Assembly (NCBI GenBank): GCA_002441265.1
Contig: DJVQ01000014.1
Coordinates: 1-59,603 of the forward strand
DNA length: 59,603 nt
DNA from: Syntrophaceae bacterium UBA6252
Lineage (GTDB): Bacteria; Desulfobacterota; Syntrophia; Syntrophales; UBA6807
Direction: 5' to 3'
Part shown: piece by piece, positions 16,686 to 25,671 of the stretch
How the letters are laid out: each line of letters opens with the position of its first letter
How positions within the stretch are numbered: position 1 is the stretch's first letter
Program-made: the position numbers and the translations under genes
Notes under the pieces: generated by a model
Told to the model about the DNA's origin: nothing
The model's input: only the letters and a program-made list of their open reading frames with translations
Databases searched by the model: none

Positions 16686-17069
16686 ATGAAAGCCCTTTTT
16701 GACAAGACCTTCGACCGTATCGAGTTCATGCTCGACTACCGGTCGGAAAGGCAGAAAATTCTGACGGCGAATGTGGCCAACATGGATTCCGTCGACTACG
16801 AACCGAAGGATCTCGTGTTCGCCAGTCATCTGGAATCGGCGATGAACGGCTCGTCCGGACTTCCCCTGACCCGGACCGATCCCGGCCATCTTCCCGCCGG
16901 ACCGGCCCTGTCAAAGAACGACCTGGAACTGGTCTCCATGGGGGATACGGTGGTTCTGGACGAGGCCATGATGAAACTGACGGAGAATCAGCTCCAGTAC
17001 AACACGGATATCGAAATGCTGGGAAGAAAATTCCGCATCGTGAACAACGTCCTTCGGGAGGTGATGTAG
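16686..17069 (+). CDS. flgB: Flagellar proximal rod protein FlgB
   Basis: 127 residues, normal for FlgB. The N-terminal helix with LTANVANMDSVDYEPKDL is the rod-protein motif (ANxAN) and the C-terminal helix with NQLQYNTDIEMLGRKF is characteristic. FlgB is the most proximal rod subunit and is exported through the flagellar type III system. It is the first gene after the sigma-54 promoter, and flgC begins one base after its stop. Confidence 0.94.
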   Translation: MKALFDKTFDRIEFMLDYRSERQKILTANVANMDSVDYEPKDLVFASHLESAMNGSSGLPLTRTDPGHLPAGPALSKNDLELVSMGDTVVLDEAMMKLTENQLQYNTDIEMLGRKFRIVNNVLREVM

Positions 17070-17070
17070 C

Positions 17071-17496
17071 ATGGATTTTCACAACCTCTTCCGGGTCTGC
17101 GGTACGGGGCTGAAAGCCCAGCGGATCCGCATGGAAGTCATCACAAGCAATCTCGCCAACGCCCACACGACGAAAACTCCCGAGGGAGGCCCCTACAAGA
17201 GAAAGGTCGCCGTTTTCGGGTCCAGGCCCATCGGGGATGCCTTCGGCGACCAGCTGGGGGAGGCCCTGAGAGAGGTCGAACTCCGGAATGTCAAGGAGGC
17301 GGAGGGCGGGTTCAAAACGGTGTACGATCCTTCCCATCCCGACGCGGCGGACGACGGCACGGTGACCATGCCGAATGTCAACGTGGTCACGGAAATGACG
17401 GAAATGATCTCGGCCAACCGGTCCTATGAAGCGTGTGTCACCGCCTTCGATGCCGTCAAAAGCATGGCGCTGAAGGCCCTGGAGATCGGAAAGTAG
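17071..17496 (+). CDS. flgC: Flagellar proximal rod protein FlgC
   Basis: 141 residues. The rod/hook family motif ITSNLANAHTTKTPEG is near the N-terminus and the C-terminal helix is NVNVVTEMTEMISANRSYEA. FlgC joins FlgB, FlgF and FliE in the rod that crosses the periplasm. Gene order flgB-flgC-fliE is the standard one. Confidence 0.95.
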   Translation: MDFHNLFRVCGTGLKAQRIRMEVITSNLANAHTTKTPEGGPYKRKVAVFGSRPIGDAFGDQLGEALREVELRNVKEAEGGFKTVYDPSHPDAADDGTVTMPNVNVVTEMTEMISANRSYEACVTAFDAVKSMALKALEIGK

Positions 17497-17524
17497 GAAT
17501 CTCCCATGAACGACGGAGGGCGCA

Positions 17525-17827
17525 ATGTCTGATTTCATTGTTCGAAACGATCTCATCCCCCCCGACCTCACTAAGGCGAAAAGCGGCGAGAGCGGGAAAA
17601 AAGAGGAGGGGCAGTTTCAGAATGTCCTCAAGGGAATGATTCAGGAAATCGGAAAACTCCAGGACGATGCGGACAAGGCCATCGAAACGGTTCAGTTCCA
17701 GAATACGGGGAGCATTCACGAAGCCATGATCGCCCTGGAAAAGGCCGACGTCTCCTTCAAGGTCATGATGCAGGTTCGCAACAAGATCCTCGAGGCTTAC
17801 CAGGAAATCATGAGGATGCAGATCTGA
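17525..17827 (+). CDS. fliE: Flagellar hook-basal body protein FliE
   Basis: 100 residues. The C-terminal half has the conserved FliE region (IHEAMIALEKADVSFKVMM, then QVRNKILEAYQEIMRM). FliE connects the MS ring to the proximal rod and is an early export substrate. The N-terminal 40 residues are charged and unconserved, as is usual. Confidence 0.93.
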   Translation: MSDFIVRNDLIPPDLTKAKSGESGKKEEGQFQNVLKGMIQEIGKLQDDADKAIETVQFQNTGSIHEAMIALEKADVSFKVMMQVRNKILEAYQEIMRMQI

Positions 17828-17853
17828 CGAATTTCCGCGAAAAGGGATAGAAA

Positions 17854-19398
17854 ATGAACGGAATCCTGGAACTTGCGAACCGCCTGTGGAAAGGCTTCAA
17901 CACGCTGTCCGCGGGCCGAAAACTTTCCATCGCCATGGCCGGCGGGCTGACCCTGGCCGTTCTCGCGGCTTTGGTCTATGTGACGAACCAGATCGATTAC
18001 CGCGTCCTCTATTCCAATCTTTCCGGGGAAGACGCCTCGGCGATTGTCAACCGTCTGAAGGAACGCAAGATTTCCTACAAGCTGTCCGGCACCGGGGATT
18101 CCATTCTCGTCCCGGGAGAAATTATTTCCGAGCTTCGGGTAGAACTTGCCGCCTCCGGAATCCCCCAGGGGGGAGGCGTGGGATATGAGATCTTCGACAA
18201 GAAGGCCTTCGGCACCACCGAATTCGAACAGGAGTTGAACTACCGCAGGGCCCTCCAGGGTGAGCTGGCGCGCACCATCACCGGGCTCGACGCCGTGCAG
18301 TTCTGCCGCGTTCACATCGCCCTTCCCAAGAAGTCCCTTTTCGTCGCCGAGAGAAAGGACCCCTCGGCATCGGTCACCGTCCGCCTCAGACCGGGGAAAA
18401 AACTGTCGGCGGCGCAGGTGGACGGGATCGTCCATCTGGTTGCGAGCAGCGTGGAAGGCATGGCTCCCCAGAGCGTCATGATCGTGGACAACACCGGGAA
18501 CATCCTCTCCAAAAACCAGCCGGAAAGCGGCCCGGGAAAGGCGGCGACCGCCCAGATCGAGTACCAGGCCCGCCTGGAGGGAGACCTGGCCCAGCGGATT
18601 CAGACCATGCTGGAAAAAGTTCTCGGCCAGGGGAAATCGGTGGTCCGGGTTTCGGCGGACATGGATTTCCGGATGACGGAAAAAACGGAGGAAGTGTTCG
18701 ATCCGGATTCCCAGGTGATCCGGAGCCTGCAGCGCCAGTCGGAAAAGTTCCCCACGGCGGCGGGGCAGTCCGCCGAAGCGGGGACCGGCGGGGAAGGCAG
18801 GGAGCGGTCGGACGAGACCATCAATTACGAGATCAACAAGGTCATGAGCAGGACCGTCATGCCCGTCGGGGAGATCCGCCGTCTTTCCATCGCCGTCGCG
18901 GTGGACGGAACCTACGCGAAGGACCAGGAGGGGCAGGAGGTCTTTCAGTCGAGATCGAAGAAGGAACTCGATTCCCTCGAAAACCTCGTCCGCAAATCCG
19001 CCGGTTTCGACACCGCCCGGGGGGACCAGGTCGTCATGACCTGCATGCCCTTCCGGCAGGATATCACGGGAGAGGGGTTTGAAAAGGCCTCCCTGTGGGA
19101 GACGATTCTTTCGAAAGCCGTGCCTGTGTTGAAATATGTGATTCTGCTTTCCGTGTTCGTTCTCGCGTTTCTCGTTGTGATCCGTCCCATTGTCAGGAAC
19201 ATTCTTGAACGGGCAGACCGGATGGGCGAACAGGAAATCCGGGAGGTGTCCCCCGCTTCCGTTCCCAGGATCCAGGTGGCGCCGTCGCTTCTGGCCGGTC
19301 CCGCCGGCGGGGAAATGACGGATGTCGATATGGCCCGGCAGCTGGCGAAGGAGGATCCGAAAAAATTCGCGGAACTGCTCCGGAACTGGCTGCGGTGA
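17854..19398 (+). CDS. fliF: Flagellar MS-ring protein FliF
   Basis: 514 residues with a transmembrane segment at each end: about 31-52 (AMAGGLTLAVLAALVYVTN) and about 425-448 (VLKYVILLSVFVLAFLVVI). The periplasmic part has the YscJ/FliF ring-building region (YRVLYSNLSGEDASAIVNRL, ELNYRRALQGELARTI). The short cytoplasmic tail ends in DPKKFAELLRNWL, the FliG-binding peptide. It forms the MS ring in the inner membrane and is the assembly base for rotor and export gate. Confidence 0.96.
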   Translation: MNGILELANRLWKGFNTLSAGRKLSIAMAGGLTLAVLAALVYVTNQIDYRVLYSNLSGEDASAIVNRLKERKISYKLSGTGDSILVPGEIISELRVELAASGIPQGGGVGYEIFDKKAFGTTEFEQELNYRRALQGELARTITGLDAVQFCRVHIALPKKSLFVAERKDPSASVTVRLRPGKKLSAAQVDGIVHLVASSVEGMAPQSVMIVDNTGNILSKNQPESGPGKAATAQIEYQARLEGDLAQRIQTMLEKVLGQGKSVVRVSADMDFRMTEKTEEVFDPDSQVIRSLQRQSEKFPTAAGQSAEAGTGGEGRERSDETINYEINKVMSRTVMPVGEIRRLSIAVAVDGTYAKDQEGQEVFQSRSKKELDSLENLVRKSAGFDTARGDQVVMTCMPFRQDITGEGFEKASLWETILSKAVPVLKYVILLSVFVLAFLVVIRPIVRNILERADRMGEQEIREVSPASVPRIQVAPSLLAGPAGGEMTDVDMARQLAKEDPKKFAELLRNWLR

Positions 19399-19428
19399 GA
19401 ACGGTGAACCCCGACGGCGGAGGAATCG

Positions 19429-20424
19429 ATGAACGATGAAGAGAAGGCGGCCGTCCTGCTCCTTTCCCTGGAAGAGGAGACCGCCGCGAGCGTAATGAAG
19501 AATCTCAGACCCGCCGAGATCCGGCGGGTGGGCAAGCACATGTCCAGGATCACCGATATTCCCGGGGACGTTCTCAAAACGGTGATCAAGGAATTCTGCG
19601 GGATCGCGAAGGAAAAGGGCGGGTCGATCCTGGTGGGCGACGACGCGTCGAGGAAGATCGTCGAGAAGGCGCTTGGAGAGAAGGCGGCGCAGGATCTGCT
19701 CGCCGATCTGGAAAGCGGCAGGGTAGGCCACAACCCCATCCTGGAAAAACTCAGGGATTTCGACCCGAAGATGCTCATGGACTTCACGAAGACGGAGCAT
19801 CCCCAGACCATCGCCCTCATCCTGGCCCATCTCAAGCCGGAGCAGGCGGCGGAAGTCATGGAAAATTTTTCCGTGGAGATGCAGCGGGAAATTTCCAAGA
19901 GAATGGCGACCCTCCAGAGCGTCCCCCACGAATTTCTGGAGGAAGTCGCCAAGACGCTGGAAAAGGAGATCGTCGTCGGGAAAATGGCCGATCAGAAGAT
20001 CGGCGGGATCAAGACGATCGCCGAAATCCTGAACCGGATGAACCGGTCCAATGAAACCGCCATCATGAGCGGCCTCGAGGAAATGGACCCGGAGCTGGCC
20101 ACCCAGATCCGGGCGCTCATGTTCACCTTCGACGACGTCCTGAAGCTGGACGACCGGAGTCTCCAGGAGCTTCTCCGCGAGATTTCCAGCGACGACCTTG
20201 CCAGGGCCCTGAAAGTGGTCGACGAAGGACTGCGGGCGAAATTTTTCCGCAACATGTCCCGCCGGGGGGCGGAGATGCTCAAGGAGGAACTGGAGATGAT
20301 GCCCCCGGTCCGGCTTTCCGAGGTGGAGACGAGCCAGAGGAACATTCTGGAAACGGTGAAGAAACTCGAGGGAGAGGGAAGAATTTTCATGATGCGGGGT
20401 GGCGACGAGGATGCGTTCGTCTAG
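19429..20424 (+). CDS. fliG: Flagellar motor switch protein FliG
   Basis: 331 residues, standard length. Three FliG domains are visible: N-terminal FliF-binding (EEKAAVLLLSLEEETAASVM), the middle domain with the EHPQTIALILAHL motif, and the C-terminal torque helix region (LDDRSLQELLREISSDDLAR, then MSRRGAEMLKEELEMM). FliG transmits torque from MotA and changes rotation sense with FliM/FliN. Its 3' end overlaps fliH by about 26 nt. Confidence 0.96.
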   Translation: MNDEEKAAVLLLSLEEETAASVMKNLRPAEIRRVGKHMSRITDIPGDVLKTVIKEFCGIAKEKGGSILVGDDASRKIVEKALGEKAAQDLLADLESGRVGHNPILEKLRDFDPKMLMDFTKTEHPQTIALILAHLKPEQAAEVMENFSVEMQREISKRMATLQSVPHEFLEEVAKTLEKEIVVGKMADQKIGGIKTIAEILNRMNRSNETAIMSGLEEMDPELATQIRALMFTFDDVLKLDDRSLQELLREISSDDLARALKVVDEGLRAKFFRNMSRRGAEMLKEELEMMPPVRLSEVETSQRNILETVKKLEGEGRIFMMRGGDEDAFV

Positions 20425-21121
20425 GAATGTGTTCAAATCGGAACAGGTCACGGTTGTCCGGGATGCCCTCCGGGTGCCGGGGTGCGATGGATCGGGAAAA
20501 CCGCGGACCCCGGAGAAGGAACAGGTCCCGGCGGCGGAGAACGTCCGCGCGCAGGAGCGGACCGCCCTGAAAAGAGAGTATGACGAACGGCTCCGGAAGA
20601 CCGAGAAAGACGCCTATGCGAAGGGCCGTGCGGAGGGGCTCCAGGAGGGGAGGACCCAGTCCGACAAGAAATTCCGCCATATCCTGGACACGATGAAGAA
20701 TCTCATCGAGGAACTGAAGAAAAAGAGAGAGGCCGTCCTGAGAGACGGGGAGAAGGACATGGTGAAACTGTCCCTCGCCCTGGCGGAGAAGATCATCCGC
20801 CGCGAGGTGGAGGCGGCCCCGGCCGTCGTTGCGGGAATTCTCCGGAGCCTTCTGAAGGACGTGGCGGTTCAGGACGGCGTGAAGGTCACCCTGAATCCCG
20901 TCGATCACCTGTTCCTCCAGGAAAACGAGGGGACCCTTCTCAAGGAAATCAAAACCATGGGCAAGCTCCGGTTTGAGGCGGATCCGAAGATGGAACGGGG
21001 CGACGTGGTGGTCGACACCGGTTTCAGCCTTATCGACGCCCGGGTGGGCGAGCAGATCGCGGCCATCGGGGAGGCGTTCGGGGAATCCGCCGGATTCCCG
21101 GATCGGAAAGAAGCAACGTGA
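20399..21121 (+). CDS. fliH: Flagellar export ATPase regulator FliH
   Basis: 240 residues from GTG at 20399; ATG at 20411 is an equally possible start, and both overlap fliG. A charged N-terminal half and a coiled coil (LKREYDERLRKTEKDAYAKG, with AEGLQEGR) lead to the conserved C-terminal domain (LSLALAEKIIRREVEA and RGDVVVDTGFSLIDARV). FliH binds FliI and docks it at the export gate. The order fliG-fliH-fliI-fliJ supports the call. Confidence 0.92.
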   Translation: MATRMRSSRNVFKSEQVTVVRDALRVPGCDGSGKPRTPEKEQVPAAENVRAQERTALKREYDERLRKTEKDAYAKGRAEGLQEGRTQSDKKFRHILDTMKNLIEELKKKREAVLRDGEKDMVKLSLALAEKIIRREVEAAPAVVAGILRSLLKDVAVQDGVKVTLNPVDHLFLQENEGTLLKEIKTMGKLRFEADPKMERGDVVVDTGFSLIDARVGEQIAAIGEAFGESAGFPDRKEAT

Positions 21122-22494
21122 GGCGGGACACTCCAGGCATCCACATGGAATCCATCGTACCTGTCAAGGGAAGCGTCGTCGATTTGTCGAAGTACGCCGG
21201 CATCCTCTCCCGGATCCAGCCCGTCCGGAGCTACGGCAAGGTGTCCGAAATCGTGGGCCTCGTCGTGGAAGGATACGGTCCCGGGGCGTCCATCGGGGAG
21301 GTCTGCCGCCTGTTCCCCAACGGCGGGGCGAGGCCCGTCGTCGCCGAGATCGTCGGATTCCGGAACGGACGGATTCTGCTCATGCCCCTCGAGACGACCC
21401 ACGGACTGGGACCGGGATGCAAGATCCGGTTCGTCGGCAGAATCGCCACGGTTCCCGTCGGCCCTGGCCTGCTGGGCAGGGTCGTTGACGGTCTCGGAAA
21501 TCCCATCGACCAGAAGGGGCCCGTTTCCCGGGAGAGCGAATATCCCGTGTATTCCGATCCCATCAACCCCCTCGCCAGGGGCCGGATCATGGAGCCCATC
21601 GATCTCGGGATCCGGGTGGTCAACGGCCTGTTCACCTGCGGCAGGGGGCAGAGACTGGGGATCTTCGCCGGTTCGGGCGTGGGGAAAAGCGTTCTTCTGG
21701 GCATGATCGCGAGAAACACCGACGCCGACGTGAACGTCATCGGCCTGATCGGTGAGAGGGGAAGGGAAGTCCGGGAGTTTCTCGAAAAGAACCTCGGCGA
21801 AGAGGGACTGTCCCGTTCGGTGGTCGTGGTGGCCCCTTCGGACACCCACCCGCTGATCCGGATGCGGGCCGCCCATGTGGCGACGACGGTCGCCGAATAT
21901 TACAGGGACCGGGGGAAGCACGTCCTTCTCATGATCGATTCCCTGACCCGGTTCGCCATGGCCCAGCGCGAGATCGGGCTGTCCGTCGGCGAGCCGCCGG
22001 CGACGAAAGGGTACACCCCTTCCGTTTTCAGCGTGCTTCCGAAGCTTCTGGAACGGTCGGGGAATCTGGAAGGTGCGGGGAGCATCACGGGAATCTATAC
22101 GATTCTCGTGGAGGGCGACGACTTCAACGAGCCCATATCGGACACGGCCCGGTCCATCCTGGACGGACACATCGTTCTGTCGCGCGAGCTGGCCAACGGG
22201 AATCATTATCCCGCCGTCGACGTTCTGGCGAGCATCAGCAGGATCATGCCCGACATCGTCGACGAGGAGCACCGGAGAATGGCCGGCGAAATCATCCGTA
22301 CCGTGGCGGCGTACCAGAAGGCCCGCGATCTCATCCACATCGGCGCCTACGTCAAGGGGAGCAGTCCCGAGACGGACCGTGCCATCGCGATGATCGACCG
22401 GGTGAACGGTTTCCTGAAGCAGGACATGAACGAAAAGGTCACCCTTCAGGAATCGAGGAACAGACTGAAAGAACTCCTGAAGAAGGGGGCGTGA
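21118..22494 (+). CDS. fliI: Flagellum-specific ATP synthase FliI
   Basis: 458 residues. The P-loop FAGSGVGKSVLLG lies at about residue 183, with Walker B HVLLMIDSLTRFAMAQREIG and the F1-beta-like segment PPATKGYTPSVFS. FliI hydrolyses ATP to help load export substrates with FliH and FliJ. The GTG at 21118 overlaps the fliH stop (GTGA); an ATG at 21145 could also serve. Confidence 0.96.
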   Translation: MRRDTPGIHMESIVPVKGSVVDLSKYAGILSRIQPVRSYGKVSEIVGLVVEGYGPGASIGEVCRLFPNGGARPVVAEIVGFRNGRILLMPLETTHGLGPGCKIRFVGRIATVPVGPGLLGRVVDGLGNPIDQKGPVSRESEYPVYSDPINPLARGRIMEPIDLGIRVVNGLFTCGRGQRLGIFAGSGVGKSVLLGMIARNTDADVNVIGLIGERGREVREFLEKNLGEEGLSRSVVVVAPSDTHPLIRMRAAHVATTVAEYYRDRGKHVLLMIDSLTRFAMAQREIGLSVGEPPATKGYTPSVFSVLPKLLERSGNLEGAGSITGIYTILVEGDDFNEPISDTARSILDGHIVLSRELANGNHYPAVDVLASISRIMPDIVDEEHRRMAGEIIRTVAAYQKARDLIHIGAYVKGSSPETDRAIAMIDRVNGFLKQDMNEKVTLQESRNRLKELLKKGA

Positions 22495-22934
22495 TGTTTC
22501 AGTTCCGGTTCCAGTCCATTCTTGAATACCGAAAGGCGCTGGAGGACAGGATCCAGTCCGATTTCGCCGAGGGAAAAAGGCTTCTCGAAGCGCGGTTGAA
22601 GGCCCTGGACGACGTCCGGGCGGAGAAGGCGCGGCGGATGGAGGCGCTCCGTTCCATGGACCGGATGCGTGTGGCCCCGTCCGACGTTTCCTTCCTCGCG
22701 TCGTACATCCGCTTTCTCAGGGAGGCGGAGTCCAGGGAGGAGAACGCCGTTACGGAGATGAAGACCTCCCTGGAGGAAAAAAGGAAGGAGCTCGTCTCCG
22801 CGATGAAAGAGAGAAAAATCATGGAGGAACTGCGGAAACGACATATGCTCGAGTTCCAGGTGTCCGAGAAAGCGCTGGAAAACAGAAATCTGGACGAAAT
22901 CGGCGTTACCCGTTTCCGGAAGAGGGGCCTGTGA
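22494..22934 (+). CDS. fliJ: Flagellar export chaperone/stalk protein FliJ
   Basis: 146 residues from the ATG overlapping the fliI stop. It starts MFQFRFQSILEYRKALEDR, typical of FliJ, and is almost entirely coiled coil, rich in Glu, Lys and Arg. FliJ is the central stalk of the FliH-FliI ATPase and helps cycle chaperones. Position after fliI is the strongest support, since the sequence itself diverges quickly. Confidence 0.9.
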   Translation: MFQFRFQSILEYRKALEDRIQSDFAEGKRLLEARLKALDDVRAEKARRMEALRSMDRMRVAPSDVSFLASYIRFLREAESREENAVTEMKTSLEEKRKELVSAMKERKIMEELRKRHMLEFQVSEKALENRNLDEIGVTRFRKRGL

Positions 22935-23527
22935 AAAGAACCATTCGATTCACTCAGATCGTGCTGGTGCTCGTCCTCCTTTTCAAGGTGGCCGCCATCG
23001 GCGATTTCCTGCTGGGACGGGGAGGGGCGGATTCGGACGGCCTCTTTGCCGGCAATGCCATGGCGGAACAGCCCGCCGGCGGGAAGGCACTTCCCGTGAG
23101 GGACGTTCTGGAGGACCGGTGGAAGGAGGAACGGACGCTTTTTCAGTCCCTCGATGAGAAGCGGAAGGAACTGGACCTCCGGGAAGCCGCCCTGCAGGAG
23201 GAGGAGAAAAACCTGGTCGCCCTGAAAGGGGAGATCGTGGAAAAGATCGACCGGCTGTCGTCCCTCGAGAAGAAGCTGGAAGAACGGATCCAGGAAATCT
23301 CCGACGTGGACAACGCCCGGTACAAGGATCTGGCCAAGGTGTTCGAGACCACGCCGCCGGCGAAAGCGGGGCCCATGCTCGAAAAACTGGACACGAAAAC
23401 GGCCGCCCTCATCACCCTCAACATGAAACGGGACAAGGCCGGGGCGATCTGGGGGTATATCAGCCCTCAGAAAGCCGTGGAGATCACCCGGGAGATCAGC
23501 CGGTCGATGAACGCCGGAAAGAAGTGA
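22931..23527 (+). CDS. MotE-like protein with MgtE-N-type domain
   Basis: 198 residues. An N-terminal membrane or signal segment (IVLVLVLLFKVAAIGDFLLG) is followed by a long coiled coil (about 60-130) and a C-terminal domain (VFETTPPAKAGPMLEKLDTK, then TAALITLNMKRDKAG) that resembles the MgtE N-domain/FliG-like fold of MotE. MotE is a periplasmic chaperone of MotC in rhizobia; here it closes the fliEFGHIJ run, a common arrangement in this group. Start is GTG at 22931, overlapping fliJ. Confidence 0.75.
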   Translation: MKRTIRFTQIVLVLVLLFKVAAIGDFLLGRGGADSDGLFAGNAMAEQPAGGKALPVRDVLEDRWKEERTLFQSLDEKRKELDLREAALQEEEKNLVALKGEIVEKIDRLSSLEKKLEERIQEISDVDNARYKDLAKVFETTPPAKAGPMLEKLDTKTAALITLNMKRDKAGAIWGYISPQKAVEITREISRSMNAGKK

Positions 23528-23574
23528 CGACCTCCCGACCCATCCGCTGATTCCATCCCCTGTTTCCATGCAGA

Positions 23575-23600
23575 CGGGGCCTGTGCAAGGACAGGCCCCG
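23575..23600. terminator. Terminator-like hairpin after the fliJ-motE genes
   Basis: Perfect 10-bp arms CGGGGCCTGT and ACAGGCCCCG around a GCAAGG loop, 48 bp after the motE-like stop. There is no T run after it, so it may end transcription only with Rho help or may protect the 3' end. Confidence 0.45.
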
Positions 23601-23739
23601 CACCGCGTCATGCCGGCGGCACGCCCGGGCGTCTTTCCGCCGGGACCCTCCGCCGTTTCCCCGCTCACGGCCCGCCCCGCGGGGAACACCCTCTTGCCGT
23701 TCCCGTAATGCCCCGGATGACCAGGGTATTTTTTTCTTG

Positions 23740-23793
23740 CCTCCCCGCCGGGAGGGAAAGTTTTTCCTTCTTCCGGGAGACCTCCCCGGGAGG
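23740..23793. promoter_or_regulatory. Two CCTCCC/GGGAGG inverted repeats, possible activator sites
   Basis: CCTCCC-CGCC-GGGAGG at 23740-23755 and CCTCCC-C-GGGAGG at 23781-23793, centres about 40 bp apart and 50-100 bp upstream of the sigma-54 promoter. That spacing fits enhancer sites for a bacterial enhancer-binding protein such as FlrC. Assignment is inference only. Confidence 0.35.
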
Positions 23794-23842
23794 CCAACCT
23801 GTAACTTACCGAAATATCAATCGATAAATTTGGCCGGACCGG

Positions 23843-23858
23843 TGGCATGACCCTTGCT
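23843..23858 (+). promoter_or_regulatory. Sigma-54 promoter of fliK-flgD-flgE
   Basis: TGGCATGACCCTTGCT matches TGGCACG-N4-TTGCW at 11 of 12 defined bases, with exact spacing. fliK starts 45 bp downstream. Confidence 0.9.
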
Positions 23859-23903
23859 CAAGGGAGGGGGAAAGGAGTATCGCAAGCGCGAAAGGAGATA
23901 CGG

Positions 23904-25646
23904 ATGAACGGGGTGTTCCAACTGCTTTCCCCGGCCGGAGAGGCCCTCTGCCAGGGCACGGTCCTTGCCGGCGGGGAAGGAACGGGAATATCGAGTTGCC
24001 GGCAGGGAAAAGGCGCTTCCCTTGCCTCCCTGGCGTCCTTCGAATCCCTTTTTCGCCTTTTCATGCGGGAGGGGGAATCGGGGGAGTCCGGCAAGGGAAC
24101 GCTTACGGTTCCGCAGGCGGCATCCTGGTCCGGCGAAACTTCCGTTTCCGCGGAATCGCCGTTTTCTTTCCCGGGCGTTTCCGTGGCGGAGACGTCGGAG
24201 CCGGACGGGGAGGGCCTGGCGGAAGGCCTGCAGGGTGCATTGACGGCCGCAAAGCGGCAAAAGGGCGAAGAATCCCCGGAGGAGGCAAGCGGCGAGGACC
24301 ATGGCGAAGTTCCGGAGGGGCAGGCCTCCCTGCCGTATTCCGGGGCGGAGAAGGAACTTCCGGTTCGGGCCGTCGACGCCGGTCCGGCGACCGGACCCGC
24401 GTCCGTTCCGCTGGAGACCGCCGCGGAAGAACCGGCGGTCCGGCCTGACGCTTCGGCTTCCCCCGGTACGGATTCCGCTTCTTCGAAGTCCCTTCCCTCC
24501 CTTTTCCCGGAGACGGTGAAGGAACCCGCAGCCAAGCCCGCGCCGTTCTCTCCCGTGCCTGCGGACGCGGGCGGGGAGACCCCGGGGATGACCCCGGAAG
24601 AGGAGGAAACGGCACAGCTGCAGCCCACGGCCACGGCGGCATCCTCTGAGCGGGAGGCGGGAACGAAGGCGCTTCGGACCGAGGAAGTCCTCCCCATGAC
24701 GGGGAAAGGGCCCCTCCGGGAAGAAGGAAAAACCGGGAGGAACGCTTCCGCGAACACCGTCGCGAAGACGGACGTTTCCGAGGAGGCCGCCGTTCGTGAC
24801 GGGGCCCTCGCACCGGAAGAAAAGCCGATGACGGCCAGGTCCTCCGCGACGGCCGGGCAATCCGGACCGGAGAGGAGCGAACCCCTTGCCGGGGGGATCG
24901 AGGAAACCGATGACGGCGCCGCCGCCAGGACGAAGGAGAATCCCTCCCTCGACGCTTCCGTGAAGGCGGAAGGCGGCAAGGCGAAGACGGAATCCGCGTC
25001 CGTTCGGGAAGGCGGTTTCACCGTGGAACCGAAGCCGCTTCAGGAAACGTCCGCCGACGGACTGGAAACGGAAGCCGCCCGGCGAAGCCGGACGGCCGTA
25101 TCCTCCCATGAGGTCGCGGCGGTGAAGGTGGATTCCTCCCCGGCGGGCGCCGTGGGGAAGCAGGGGACGGCGACGGCCCAGCCGGTGAACGCCCAGGAAC
25201 TTATGGATACGGTCGTCGGGATGCGGCAGACCCTGGGGAAGAATTCCGGAAAGGTGACCCTCACCCTCGAGCCTCCGTCCCTGGGAGCGCTGACGCTGGA
25301 GGTCCAGGTCAGGGACCGGCGCGTGGAAACGGTTCTCGTCGCGGACAGTTTCGAGGTCCAGCAGGTCCTGAAGGGAGGCCTGGAGCATCTGCGGTCCGCT
25401 CTTCAGGAACAGGGGCTGAAAGTGGACACCATCCAGGTATTGTGGCAGGGAGCGCCGTCGGACGGCGGTACCGGCGAGTCCGCTTCCCATTCCTTTTCCC
25501 AGTTTTTCCGGGAACAGCCGGGTTCCCAGGGGGGAACGGGAAACTGGACGCCCGGCGGGGAGGAGGAGTCCTCCACCGGCGGAACCGACACCCGGGCCCC
25601 GCTCTACGAGAAGGGCCGGGGTGAAGGAATCAACGTCTTTGCCTGA
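23904..25646 (+). CDS. fliK: Flagellar hook-length control protein FliK
   Basis: 580 residues from the ATG at 23904 with AAGGAGA upstream. Residues 1 to about 440 are low-complexity, rich in Ala, Glu, Pro, Gly and Ser, as expected for a secreted ruler. The conserved C-terminal domain is seen in VTLTLEPPSLGALTLEVQVR and in LEHLRSALQEQGLKVDTIQV. FliK measures hook length and switches export specificity through FlhB. It is followed by flgD and flgE, its functional partners. Confidence 0.92.
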   Translation: MNGVFQLLSPAGEALCQGTVLAGGEGTGISSCRQGKGASLASLASFESLFRLFMREGESGESGKGTLTVPQAASWSGETSVSAESPFSFPGVSVAETSEPDGEGLAEGLQGALTAAKRQKGEESPEEASGEDHGEVPEGQASLPYSGAEKELPVRAVDAGPATGPASVPLETAAEEPAVRPDASASPGTDSASSKSLPSLFPETVKEPAAKPAPFSPVPADAGGETPGMTPEEEETAQLQPTATAASSEREAGTKALRTEEVLPMTGKGPLREEGKTGRNASANTVAKTDVSEEAAVRDGALAPEEKPMTARSSATAGQSGPERSEPLAGGIEETDDGAAARTKENPSLDASVKAEGGKAKTESASVREGGFTVEPKPLQETSADGLETEAARRSRTAVSSHEVAAVKVDSSPAGAVGKQGTATAQPVNAQELMDTVVGMRQTLGKNSGKVTLTLEPPSLGALTLEVQVRDRRVETVLVADSFEVQQVLKGGLEHLRSALQEQGLKVDTIQVLWQGAPSDGGTGESASHSFSQFFREQPGSQGGTGNWTPGGEEESSTGGTDTRAPLYEKGRGEGINVFA

Positions 25647-25671
25647 GAAGGATTGAAGAAAGGAGAAGAAC

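Larger units (their letters stand above)
23528..23903. other. Intergenic region between the motE-like gene and fliK
   Basis: 376 bp without a gene. It contains a strong hairpin at 23575-23600, two CCTCCC/GGGAGG inverted repeats (23740-23755 and 23781-23793) and the sigma-54 promoter at 23843-23858, followed by the fliK ribosome site (AAGGAGA). Confidence 0.7.

Noticed and set aside
17797..20451. An 884-codon open frame on the minus strand across fliE, fliF and fliG
   Set aside because: It is fully antisense to well-conserved genes, its product is rich in Arg, His, Asp and Leu without domain motifs, and long antisense frames are common in GC-rich DNA.
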